64,000 nucleotides of DNA, from NCBI GenBank assembly GCA_020636275.1, contig JACJYD010000004.1, positions 124,001 through 188,000 of the forward strand, read 5' to 3'. The notes under the pieces were generated by a model. The model was not told the origin of the DNA. It searched no databases and was given only the letters and a program-made list of their open reading frames with translations. Shown in pieces: positions 42,019 to 50,642 of this stretch. Positions within the stretch are counted from its first letter, which is position 1. Every line of letters begins with the position of its first letter. Made by a program: the position numbers and the translations under genes. This stretch comes from Lewinellaceae bacterium. Lineage in GTDB: Bacteria; Bacteroidota; Bacteroidia; Chitinophagales; Saprospiraceae.

Positions 42019-44097
42019 CTAATAGACCATTATCTTAAATGAGGTCTCCGCATTTCTGTTTTTCAACCGCGCAAAATACATACCTGCCTCTATCTCTGAG
42101 AGATCTACAATCGATACTTTTTCCTGGAGCAAACTTGTCCGCACCAACTGCCCGGTCATCGTGAACATATTGAACTGCATGGGATCGGAGGGTTGCTCTT
42201 CAAATTCGATGGTCAGCATATCCGCTACCGGATTGGGATATGCTTTAAGGGTTGGCAATTGGAGTTCCGACAAACCAGAGACTGTCACCTCAACGGACAT
42301 GCAAACTTCGGAGGACGTGCAAACGTTACTCGCCGTCAGGCATACTTCATAAGTTCCCGATTCGGCGTAGGAATGCTCCGGGTGTTGCTCCGCGCTGGTG
42401 TTTCCATCGCCAAAGTTCCAGAGCCATTCGGAGGGAGGCACGACCTCAAAAATGGAAGATTCGGTAAAGAAAACATAGGCTCCAATAGTAACATAGGAGA
42501 AGGAAGCATCCAGTTCTGCATCGGCACATAAAGCAGCGCACTCCTCCGCAATATCGGAGGGAATGGTGAAATCGGACGCGCTGAAGGTTGCCTCATTCCC
42601 CCAATACCAAAACGAACAGGAAGCATAGGGATCATCCTGGATGAAATCGGTGGAGACGATCGGCAATTTGAAATTCCCATCCTGATCGATCAGCACCTCC
42701 GGAGCCATGGTAGGGAAATACGCCTTGCCTCCCCAAACGGGATCTCCTGTCGTGATCTTCTGGACGGGGGTCATCATCTCATCGAGCAAGTTTCGTCCCG
42801 CCACATGCAAGTTCGGGAGGGAATTGAGGGTTGAATCTAAAGTCAATTCTGTATCAACCCAGGAATAAAAAATGTGATGCCCGTCCGGACTTCTCGAGAT
42901 CTGGGGATAATTGTCTTGTGTTACCGAATTTGGAAATATTCCAAAGGTCCCTCGAAAATTATACACATCCGAAACCTTGACGGCTTTCCAACAATCTCCT
43001 CCATTCTCTGAATAGATATCCAAGGCCAGTAAAGGTAAAGCAGAATAAATCGAGTAGGCGGGATTCGGGTTCGAGACGAGCGAAGCACTTCCCACGATCG
43101 CAAAAAAATGCGGATTCCCATTGGCATCCACCGTGATGTCATAATCAAAGCCGCAAGTAGGCCTGCCTGTAGATGCAGGTGTGGTCATGGTCGAATCCGT
43201 AAAGAAAAAAGCTTGCAATTCTTTCTTCAAAGTGGTGGAATCTCCCAGATAATCCATCAGCCGAAGATCCACTTCAATGGGATCTTCCCAGGTAAGTCCC
43301 CCATCGAAAGTAGGGATCAAAACAGGGCTAAAAATGCTATCATCTCCCATTTCATATAAATCACCCAGAAAAGCGGCCCACCCGGTCTGCCCATCGGGCG
43401 AGAAGGCCAAATTGTAAGAGGTCATATGAACACTGCCATCAAAGGACAGGTTATGCTCCGGGGTAATGGTCTGATAAATACCCCAGTCGATGTCCTCGGT
43501 GGTTTCATTGTAAACCCCTTTTAAGATCTCAATTTCCCCGGTAGTGAGATTGCTCCCTAAATATCCCCGCGCGACCATCCAGAATTCTCCCGGCAGTCCT
43601 TGCGATAATCCAGCTGGAATGTAGACCTGTTGGGAGTAGTTTTCGGTGCTCGCAGGAGGACTGGTTGCTGTAACGTCTGCCAGGCCGGAAACATCTCCGA
43701 GCCAGTAAGTACTACCAATTGTTGCCCCCGACCAGATCAATTTCGTGTCAAGAGGGTTTGAGGAATTACCGGGATTAAAGCCGGTTAATTGCGGATACCT
43801 TGCCGGAGCTTGATAGGCATTATTCAAAATGCCTACTTCCGTTACAAAGGAATTCCCTCCATCCGTGGAGAGGTCGTACCGAAGGTATCCGCTTTCCCCT
43901 CCCAGCGTTTGAATATCCTGCCGGTGAATAAAAGCCACCATATTCAGGTCATTATTAGCATGCACCTGGTTTTGGTTTGGGTTTAGAATGGTAAATGCGT
44001 TGGAGGCTTTCCCCAGTTCAACGGGGTTGACCTGCGCAATGGAAAGAGAGGGCCAGAAGAGGACCAGGAAAGCAATAAGAGTGAGCAATTTTTTCAT
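42019..44097 (-). CDS. Secreted PKD-domain protein with T9SS sorting domain
   Basis: A 692-residue protein with a signal peptide (MKKLLTLIAFLVLFWPSLSI). The long N-terminal part is strand-rich with repeated D/N-G-G-x-x-W or F elements (DGGNSFVTEVG, DGGLTWEDPIEV, SENGGDCWKAVKV), which suggests a BNR-type propeller. A PKD domain follows (PPSEWLWNFGDGNTS, PEHSYAESGTYEVCLTA), then the sorting domain (LKAYPNPVADMLTIEF … FARLKNRNAETSFKIMVY). It should be an exported surface protein of unknown target. It stands alone with its own terminator. Confidence 0.85.
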   Translation of the reverse strand: MKKLLTLIAFLVLFWPSLSIAQVNPVELGKASNAFTILNPNQNQVHANNDLNMVAFIHRQDIQTLGGESGYLRYDLSTDGGNSFVTEVGILNNAYQAPARYPQLTGFNPGNSSNPLDTKLIWSGATIGSTYWLGDVSGLADVTATSPPASTENYSQQVYIPAGLSQGLPGEFWMVARGYLGSNLTTGEIEILKGVYNETTEDIDWGIYQTITPEHNLSFDGSVHMTSYNLAFSPDGQTGWAAFLGDLYEMGDDSIFSPVLIPTFDGGLTWEDPIEVDLRLMDYLGDSTTLKKELQAFFFTDSTMTTPASTGRPTCGFDYDITVDANGNPHFFAIVGSASLVSNPNPAYSIYSALPLLALDIYSENGGDCWKAVKVSDVYNFRGTFGIFPNSVTQDNYPQISRSPDGHHIFYSWVDTELTLDSTLNSLPNLHVAGRNLLDEMMTPVQKITTGDPVWGGKAYFPTMAPEVLIDQDGNFKLPIVSTDFIQDDPYASCSFWYWGNEATFSASDFTIPSDIAEECAALCADAELDASFSYVTIGAYVFFTESSIFEVVPPSEWLWNFGDGNTSAEQHPEHSYAESGTYEVCLTASNVCTSSEVCMSVEVTVSGLSELQLPTLKAYPNPVADMLTIEFEEQPSDPMQFNMFTMTGQLVRTSLLQEKVSIVDLSEIEAGMYFARLKNRNAETSFKIMVY

Positions 44098-44224
44098 AAT
44101 AAATGGATTTTTGTGAAATAAGGGGTGTAAATGGATTCAATGATCCGCTAAGCTGGCTAAGATACTCAATCTTATTGGGAGTCGCACTTTTGATCGGTAA
44201 TCAGCTGCACCATGAAGGAGCGTG

Positions 44225-44274
44225 ATTCAGTCCGAGCAGCGTCTCCGCTAGGGACGCTGCGATAGCGCAAGGGA
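44225..44274. repeat. Dispersed hairpin repeat, GCAGCGTC type (copy 1)
   Basis: ATTCAGTCCGAGCAGCGTCT starts a ~50-bp unit whose GCAGCGTC (44236-44243) and GACGCTGC (44253-44260) pair. Further copies are at 45834-45861 (partial) and 46092-46142. It lies in the 206-bp gap between two minus-strand genes, otherwise without features. Confidence 0.8.
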
Positions 44275-44303
44275 GAATCATTGGACTCCCTGCCTTCTTC
44301 AAT

Positions 44304-45518
44304 TTAGCAGGATTCCCAGGCCGCATCAAAGCTATCCCGCAGGATGGTGCGCAGCGTAGTGATGTTGCAATTGGATAACAACACGGCCTCCACCCCATTG
44401 GGGAAAAACAGGATGTAGGAGCGAAGCGCCCGGTTGCAACAGGCTTCCGGGCCACGGGTGCCGCCTTTCGCCTGATACCGCCCATTCGCCCCATCAACGG
44501 AATCCACCAGGCCCAATTCGTATTCGAGGATCTTGTCTCGCTGGATTTTCGAAATAATCGTTTCATTGGAGTCGTGCCGGAAATAGGCCATGACCTTGGC
44601 CAGGTCTATGCTCGACAAGAGCAAGCCGCCGGAACCTCCATTCAAATAAGGATCGCTGGTATGAACCCACCCCAGGGTGCCGCTGGACGGATCGGTCCAG
44701 GTCGCGTCAAACGGGTATCGATAGGCAAGCGGATACACGGTTACATTGTAGTAATCGTTGACGCTCTGAGCGGTCATCGGCGGGTAGATCTGCAAGGGGT
44801 CGAAGATATGGGTCTTGATGTATTCAAAGTACTTATCGGTACAGGACGTGGCATAATTGGCGTCCGTCTCGTCCAGACCGTACACGATCTCCCCGATCAG
44901 CACCCGGATCAGGGTGAAGTTCCCGTTTTGGTACATACCAATGCGGTTCAGTGCAGGGGCCGTCGCCAGGGCAGAGAGCATTTGCGACTCGGTGGGCATA
45001 ATGCCGGGCGAAGGGTTCGTACCCGGAAAGGCGATGGCCGTGTTCATGGTCAGGAGCCTTCGAAAGGTCAAAAAGGCATCCGAATTGACGTCGGTAAAGT
45101 CGGGGTGGACCTGGGTAATCCAGCTTTGAGGCAGGTAGTCGACCACATTGAACTCTACGCTGATGGCGTAATCTTCCATCACCTTCATCATCGCCATAGT
45201 CCCGATGAATTTGCTGACGGAAGCCACATTCATCCGGGTGTTCACCGTCATAGCCAGGGGGCCGTTGGGGTCTTTGGCATGGACAGCGACTCCGCCTGCC
45301 TCCGAATGAAAAAGCGTTCCGCCTTGATTGACCGCGAATTGATAACCGGAAACCGGGTTCGCATCGTCGTTCATTCGTTTATGGACCTCTTCTACAAACC
45401 GGTCGATGTTGAACTGAGGAATAGGGTTACACAGGTTGTCTTTTTTGCAGGTGGAAAGAATAAAAACAAGGGCGATCCATCCAACCAAAAAGCGAAACAA
45501 GGTGAAATTGGATTTCAT
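44304..45518 (-). CDS. Serine beta-lactamase-like lipoprotein (class C/DD-peptidase fold)
   Basis: A 404-residue lipoprotein (lipobox FILSTCKKD, Cys24) with the beta-lactamase/penicillin-binding fold. The S-x-x-K site is MNVASVSKFIG at ~residue 95, a Y-x-N-like box is MYQNGNFTL, and the end region (GGTRGPEACCNRALRSYIL) replaces the usual KTG. This family includes esterases and peptidases rather than true beta-lactamases. The substrate is unknown. The gene is single, with a repeat unit on its 3' side. Confidence 0.8.
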   Translation of the reverse strand: MKSNFTLFRFLVGWIALVFILSTCKKDNLCNPIPQFNIDRFVEEVHKRMNDDANPVSGYQFAVNQGGTLFHSEAGGVAVHAKDPNGPLAMTVNTRMNVASVSKFIGTMAMMKVMEDYAISVEFNVVDYLPQSWITQVHPDFTDVNSDAFLTFRRLLTMNTAIAFPGTNPSPGIMPTESQMLSALATAPALNRIGMYQNGNFTLIRVLIGEIVYGLDETDANYATSCTDKYFEYIKTHIFDPLQIYPPMTAQSVNDYYNVTVYPLAYRYPFDATWTDPSSGTLGWVHTSDPYLNGGSGGLLLSSIDLAKVMAYFRHDSNETIISKIQRDKILEYELGLVDSVDGANGRYQAKGGTRGPEACCNRALRSYILFFPNGVEAVLLSNCNITTLRTILRDSFDAAWESC

Positions 45519-45904
45519 AATTCTTTGATTAATGAGGTGACAGAATAAAAGGCAAATAAATCCCGATACCGGAATTCCCGGTGTTCATTGCCCTCTTCCA
45601 CTTGTCATAATTTACCCCATTTTTTCCGGAATCACAACCTGCCGGGTCAAACCGTGATGCAACTCCGTCTGTTTTCATTCGATCTCTACCTCGATCAACG
45701 CTTTCTTCGGCCCCCGATCCGGGCTTTCAGGAATTCCCGGATCTGCGCCTCTCCCTCGTAGCGTTCCCTCCCCCTGCTCGTTTCTGTTTCTATCGATTCA
45801 AAAGTCGCAACCAATTCCTCAAAGCTACTAGGGACTTCAGTCCGAGCAGCGTCTCCGTTAGCTAAGGTTTACCCACTTTTTTCGTGCTACTCATCCACCT
45901 CAAA

Positions 45905-46084
45905 AGCCCCAGCGGGGCGACCTGTTTATAGCTTTTGACGTCATTAGTATTAATAAAGCCCTGTAAGGGCGGCATATTTGGGACAATTATCCTAAGCTGG
46001 AGGCGTATATCCAACATGCCGTCCCTACGGGACTAGTACGTTTTTTCTGCCTTTTTTCTATAAACAGGTCGCCCCGCTAGGGCT
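45905..46084. repeat. MITE-like element with 27-bp inverted ends
   Basis: The ends are AGCCCCAGCGGGGCGACCTG… (45905-45931) and its complement …CAGGTCGCCCCGCTAGGGCT (46058-46084), 26 of 27 matching. Inside are smaller hairpins (GCCCTGTAAGGGC, GTCCCTACGGGAC). It has no coding capacity and looks like a non-autonomous mobile repeat. Confidence 0.8.
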
Positions 46085-46091
46085 TTGTAAT

Positions 46092-46182
46092 ATTCAGTCC
46101 GAGCAGCGTCTCCGTTAGGGACGCTGCGATAGCGCAAGGAAGAAACATTAAGCTGACGCAGCGTCCCTGGAGGAGACGCTGC
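46092..46182. repeat. Two facing hairpin repeats of the GCAGCGTC type (copy 3)
   Basis: One hairpin (46103-46127) and a second (46158-46182) carry the same stem in reverse order, so the second is the reverse complement of the first. The first unit matches the copies at 44225 and 45834. Confidence 0.8.
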
Positions 46183-46186
46183 TGGA

Positions 46187-46252
46187 ACGGAAAACTCTAC
46201 ACACTGCGTAGCGAATTGACCTGGTCACACTACCGCCTCATCATGCGCCTGG
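46187..46252 (+). pseudogene. Fragment of a DUF1016/YhcG gene
   Basis: Translation gives KLYTLRSELTWSHYRLIMRL, matching CRELTWSHFRLIMRL in the intact gene (39002-40105, about residue 135). Both sides are unrelated sequence, so it is a short relic joined to the repeat. Confidence 0.8.
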
Positions 46253-46260
46253 ATGATCTC

Positions 46261-47394
46261 TCATTCCCCAAATTCCCGCACAATTTTGTCCGTGCAATAG
46301 GCCACTTCCTCCAGCGTCAGGTCGTAGTACAGCGGGAGGCGGAGCAGGCAATCTCCGTAGCGCTCAGCATGGGGAAGGGAAACTGCTCCGTAATGCCGGG
46401 TATACCAGGGACTGCGATGGAGGCCATCGTAGTGAAAGGATGCCTGAATGCCCTGTTCGCGAAGCCGGGAAAGCAGATGATCCCGTTCCTTTTTGGAGCG
46501 CAAGGTTATCCAGAACAGGTGGGCATTGTGCTCGCAGCGGGGGTCGGTGGGAGGTAAGGTCAGCAGGCCGCGTGCAGCGAGCGGCTCCAAGGCTCGCCGG
46601 TAAGCGTTCCAGAGAAGCCGCCTTTTTTCGGTAATGAGGTGTAGTTGTTGCAGTTGTGGAAGCAGGTAAGCACAGTTTAGTTCCGACAGGTTGTACACCG
46701 AACCGATGTCCACCCAGGAATAACAACTTACCTTGCCCAGTTGAAACTGATGCCGGTTGGTCCCGCAGTCGCTGAGGGTCCTGGCGCGTTCCAGGTAGGC
46801 TGGGTTGTTGATCAAGAGAGCACCGCCCTGCCCACAGGTAATATTTTTGGTTTCGTGAAAGGAGAAGGTGGCAAAGTCCCCGAATGTGCCCAGCAGGCGG
46901 CCCCGGTAACGGGCGTCAATGGCATGGGCCGCATCTTCGATCAAGGGCAGGCGATGCCGGTCGGCAAGGGCCCGAAGCCGGTCCATGTCGAGGCAGGCGC
47001 CGGCATAGTGCACGATCACCAGAGCGCGGGTCCTGGGAGAGATCAGACTTTCCAGATGCTCCAGGTTCGGGTTGGGGGAATCCGCTGAGCTGTCGCAAAA
47101 CACGGGCCGGGCTCCCCGGAGCACGAATGCGTTGGCTGTAGATACAAAAGTATAGGACGGCATAATGATCTCATCTCCTGGCTGCAGGTCGAGCAACAGC
47201 GCCGCCAACTCGAGCGCGTTGGTACAGGAGGCGGTCAGCGCTACTCCGGCGCTGTCGTATTGATCCCGGAACCACTGCTCCACGGCGCCGGCATATGAGC
47301 CACGCAAAATGCCTTTAACGGCCTGATCCTGTGGAAACGCATGCCGGAAATGCCTTTCGTTGTCGAAAGGAATATTAAAAGAGATTGAAAGCAT
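46261..47394 (-). CDS. Sugar aminotransferase of the WecE/RffA type
   Basis: A PLP enzyme of the DegT/DnrJ/EryC1/StrS family (377 residues). The lysine for the cofactor lies in FSFHETKNITCGQGGAL, and the TLSDCGTNRHQF and YSWVDIGSVYNLSELNC motifs match dTDP-4-amino-4,6-dideoxygalactose transaminase. It would make an amino-deoxy sugar for surface glycans. It starts 4 bp after the stop of the upstream glycosyltransferase and is the second gene of that operon. The C-terminus runs up to a relic of foreign DNA. No other nucleotide-sugar genes are in view. Confidence 0.85.
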   Translation of the reverse strand: MLSISFNIPFDNERHFRHAFPQDQAVKGILRGSYAGAVEQWFRDQYDSAGVALTASCTNALELAALLLDLQPGDEIIMPSYTFVSTANAFVLRGARPVFCDSSADSPNPNLEHLESLISPRTRALVIVHYAGACLDMDRLRALADRHRLPLIEDAAHAIDARYRGRLLGTFGDFATFSFHETKNITCGQGGALLINNPAYLERARTLSDCGTNRHQFQLGKVSCYSWVDIGSVYNLSELNCAYLLPQLQQLHLITEKRRLLWNAYRRALEPLAARGLLTLPPTDPRCEHNAHLFWITLRSKKERDHLLSRLREQGIQASFHYDGLHRSPWYTRHYGAVSLPHAERYGDCLLRLPLYYDLTLEEVAYCTDKIVREFGE

Positions 47395-47398
47395 GGGC

Positions 47399-48400
47399 TC
47401 AAATTAATTCTGTGAATGGCAAAAGATCCGTTGGGAACAACAGTACAAGAGTGGCTTTCGGTACCAGCTTACCGGTCCAGTATTTGGCTACAAACCACCG
47501 GTAGGCCGGCAGCAAGCCCGGAAAATACCTGGGCAACAGGTAGGTAAGACGCCATTTTTCCCGGATCGTGCCTCGCCCGAACAGGATAGTGGTCATGGTC
47601 CGGCGAAAAACGATAAGGTGCTCCGTCTTCGTCAGAGGCTGGTTGTTGTGCCGGTCGAAGGCAGGGAGGATGTGGTGCAGCGCCCGGTATACCGCTTCCC
47701 GGTTGCCCGCTACGGTTTCAGCCGAGGTGTTCAGCGACAGCCCCCGGGAGTGCCGGCGATATTGCGTGGAGACATAAGGAAAATAATGCACCCTTGAACG
47801 GGCGGCAATGTGCAACCAGCGGATAAAATCCGGGATGTGGTAGGTGCGGCCGAGGATCGCGGTCTGGTCGAGGATCAAATCCCTGCGAAATAATGCAGTG
47901 GAATTGTTGATGAAATTGCCTCCCAGCAGCTGAATGAAAACCGCGCCGTGGGAATAATCCTGCCGGATCTGATCCTGCTCGGCATCCGCCACCGGGTTGT
48001 CGGTCTCATCAACGGTTTCCACATCGGTATAGACGACCCCGTATCTCGGATGTTCTTCCAGAAACCGGACCTGGCGCGCCAACTTGTGAGGATCGACCCA
48101 ACAATCATCGCCATCACAGATCGCGATGTATTTGCCACGGCAGTTGCCCAGGGTCCGGAAAGTATTGGCGGCAATCCCCATATTGGGTTCCTCAGGAAGC
48201 AGGCGGACTATGCCCGGAAATTGCTTTTCGTAGCGTTCGCAGATCATTCGCGTCCCGTCCGTGGAACAATCATCCCCGATAACCAATTCTATGGGGAAAT
48301 CGATCTTTTGTCCAAGGACACCTTCGATGGCCTTTTCGACAAATTCACAAGAATTATAAACGACCATGGAAATGCTCACGAGTGGGCAGGGATTTGGCAT
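47399..48400 (-). CDS. Glycosyltransferase family 2 (GT-A)
   Basis: A 333-residue cytoplasmic-face enzyme. The start VSISMVVYNSCEFVEKAIEG, the UDP-sugar pocket ELVIGDDCSTDGT and the metal motif KYIAICDGDDCWVD are typical of GT2. It transfers a sugar from an activated donor to a glycan or lipid carrier, with the donor unknown. The gene is first in a two-gene operon with the WecE-like aminotransferase and is divergent from the endonuclease I-type gene. Confidence 0.88.
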   Translation of the reverse strand: MPNPCPLVSISMVVYNSCEFVEKAIEGVLGQKIDFPIELVIGDDCSTDGTRMICERYEKQFPGIVRLLPEEPNMGIAANTFRTLGNCRGKYIAICDGDDCWVDPHKLARQVRFLEEHPRYGVVYTDVETVDETDNPVADAEQDQIRQDYSHGAVFIQLLGGNFINNSTALFRRDLILDQTAILGRTYHIPDFIRWLHIAARSRVHYFPYVSTQYRRHSRGLSLNTSAETVAGNREAVYRALHHILPAFDRHNNQPLTKTEHLIVFRRTMTTILFGRGTIREKWRLTYLLPRYFPGLLPAYRWFVAKYWTGKLVPKATLVLLFPTDLLPFTELI

Positions 48401-48585
48401 ATTTGGGGTGGTTTAATGGAACATTGGATTTTCAGATATGCAAAATAACCATTATGTCTGGAATATGCAAATTTTGCCCGTCGCCGCCTTTTCTTCGAAA
48501 ATTGGGCCTGCAATACGATGCGCAACAGAAAATCCTGAGACTGATTTCTTTCGTACATTTACCTGCTTTACCAAACCTACGGACC

Positions 48586-50556
48586 ATGATCCTACGCCCC
48601 CTCCTCCTATCCCTCCTCCTCCTGGCCGCCTGCTTTTCATCCGCCCAGGTATTGGTCATCAACGAACTGGATTGCGACACACCCGGCATTGACGACCTGG
48701 AGTTTGTCGAACTCAAATCGGCTACGCCTTTCTTCCCGCTCAATGGCTACGTGCTGGTGTTCTTCAACGGCTCGACGGCCGGCGGCAATACGAGCTATAT
48801 GGCCCTCGACCTGGACGGCTACACCACCGACATCAACGGCCTGCTGCTCATCGGCAGCACGACGGTGGTCCCCTCCCCTCAATACCTCATCCCCGCCAAT
48901 GTGATCCAGAACGGGGCCGATGCGGTGGCGATCTATGAAGGTGGCGCCGAAGATTTCCCCGAGGGTACCCTCGCCTTTGTTGACCCGACCTTGGTGGATG
49001 TCCTGCTCTACGATACCAACGACGCCGATGTGCCGAGCCTGATCGCCATTTTTCAGGCCTTTAATCCCGATATCCAGCAAATCAGCGAAGGACCCGGCAA
49101 TAACACGAATTCCATTCAACGCGACAACGATGGCTCCTATTTCACCGGCACCCCCACGCCGCGGCAGCTCAACGACGGCAGCGGGGTGATCCTGAACGGC
49201 CTGAGGACCACGATCGCCCATACTATGTACGACGAGGGCGACACCCTCCACATCGTTTTCTCCACCGAACAAGCGCTCACCTCGGACCTGGCCATTACCT
49301 TTTCCCTGAGCAATGGGACATTTACCTCCGCCGACTTCACCGGAGACACTTCCCTGACCATTCCCGCCGGACAAGATTCCGTGTCCACTATCATTTCCCT
49401 GACTGACGATGCGCTGGACGAGGGCGATGAAGTGATGGTGCTCCGACTGGCCGGTTTGCCCGCCGAGTTCCTGGTCCTCAACGACAACATTCCCATCCGC
49501 GTAGTCGATAACGACTTCCAGGTGGCGCCTTTCGGCACCCCCACCGATCCGACCTACGGCGTGGTGACCTCTACCCGGCCCCCCGGCTATTACAATAGTT
49601 TGAACGGGAAGTCGGGCGAAGACCTGCGCAACGCGCTGCAATCCATCATCGCCGATCCCGACGTGGTCAGGGCGCAAACTTATTCCGATGTGATCGACAT
49701 CGTGAAAGAAGCCGATCAAAACCCGGAAAACAGCAACCAGGTCTGGCTGGTCTACCTGGAAAAAGGGCGTCCCAAGATCGATTTTCAAACTACCACCAAT
49801 AATACCGGCGTGTGGAACCGGGAGCACACCTTCCCACGCTCGCGCGGAGGCTTCGAAAGCATCGCCGCCGACACCCTGGCTGACGGCAAAGACCTTTACT
49901 GGCCGACGAACGCCGATTCCCTGCGACACGCCAACTCAGACGCCCATGCTATCCGGGCGGTCGACTCCGATGAGAATGTGGTGAGAGGAAACCAGTTTTA
50001 CGGGCAATACATCGGTCCGCCGGGCACCCTCGGCGGCTTCCGGGGAGATGTGGCAAGGAGTGTATTGTACCTGGCCATCCGCTACAACGGCCTGGATGTG
50101 GTAGACGGATACCCCGACGGGATCACCGGACAATTCGGCGACCTGGCCACCCTGTTGGAATGGCATCGCAACGACCCGCCCGACGATTACGAAATGAACC
50201 GGAATAATGTGGTCTATTCCTGGCAGTTCAACCGGAACCCATTTATCGATCTGCCGGACCTGGTAGAATACATCTGGGGCGACAGCATCGGGTACACCTG
50301 GCAACAGCCCCTGAGCACCGGAGCTGCCGATCCACAGCCGGTCCGTATTTTCCCAAATCCGGCCAAAAACCAGGTGCACATTACCGGCCTACAGGCATCC
50401 TCCCTTGTGGAGATCCTCAGCTTACAGGGGCAGCCGCTGTCCAGCCAACAAATTTCGGAGGATAGGACCATTGACCTCCACCTGCCGGCAGGCCTATATT
50501 TCATCAAAATAAGCGGGGAGGAAAATACGGTTATGAAACCATTGGTGGTGTACTAA
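48586..50556 (+). CDS. Secreted lamin-tail/endonuclease I protein with T9SS sorting domain
   Basis: A 656-residue protein starting at ATG 48586 (signal peptide MILRPLLLSLLLLAACFSSA). Residues ~20-170 are a lamin-tail-like domain (VLVINELDCDTPGIDDLEFV). A Calx-beta-like unit follows (YDEGDTLHIVFSTEQALTSD … DALDEGDEVMVLRLAG). The nuclease part has GVWNREHTFPRSRGG, then DLYWPTNADSLRHANSDAHA, GNQFYGQYI and FRGDVARSVLYL, as in endonuclease I. The end PVRIFPNPAKNQVHI … FIKISGEEN…VVY is a type A sorting domain. It should be an exported nuclease for DNA scavenging. Confidence 0.88.
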   Translation: MILRPLLLSLLLLAACFSSAQVLVINELDCDTPGIDDLEFVELKSATPFFPLNGYVLVFFNGSTAGGNTSYMALDLDGYTTDINGLLLIGSTTVVPSPQYLIPANVIQNGADAVAIYEGGAEDFPEGTLAFVDPTLVDVLLYDTNDADVPSLIAIFQAFNPDIQQISEGPGNNTNSIQRDNDGSYFTGTPTPRQLNDGSGVILNGLRTTIAHTMYDEGDTLHIVFSTEQALTSDLAITFSLSNGTFTSADFTGDTSLTIPAGQDSVSTIISLTDDALDEGDEVMVLRLAGLPAEFLVLNDNIPIRVVDNDFQVAPFGTPTDPTYGVVTSTRPPGYYNSLNGKSGEDLRNALQSIIADPDVVRAQTYSDVIDIVKEADQNPENSNQVWLVYLEKGRPKIDFQTTTNNTGVWNREHTFPRSRGGFESIAADTLADGKDLYWPTNADSLRHANSDAHAIRAVDSDENVVRGNQFYGQYIGPPGTLGGFRGDVARSVLYLAIRYNGLDVVDGYPDGITGQFGDLATLLEWHRNDPPDDYEMNRNNVVYSWQFNRNPFIDLPDLVEYIWGDSIGYTWQQPLSTGAADPQPVRIFPNPAKNQVHITGLQASSLVEILSLQGQPLSSQQISEDRTIDLHLPAGLYFIKISGEENTVMKPLVVY

Positions 50557-50642
50557 CCCCACCAACCCTCATCACCTTTAGAATACCAGGAATTTAAATA
50601 TTTATTACCTTCATGTAATCTTGTCACCCAAAATAATCAAAT

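Larger units (their letters stand above)
45519..46260. other. Gene-free repeat region
   Basis: This 742-bp stretch holds no gene. It contains a partial GCAGCGTC repeat (45834-45861), a ~180-bp element with 27-bp inverted ends (45905-46084), a double-hairpin repeat (46092-46182) and a fragment of a DUF1016 gene (46187-46252). The first ~290 bp show no feature I can name. Confidence 0.8.

Noticed and set aside
46216..46557. 113-residue plus-strand frame running into the aminotransferase gene
   Set aside because: Only its first ~15 residues are real homology (DUF1016 relic); the rest is antisense to the conserved aminotransferase.
48637..49929. 430-residue minus-strand frame opposite the endonuclease I gene
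   Set aside because: Shadow frame; no recognisable motif, while the plus strand has nuclease and sorting domains.
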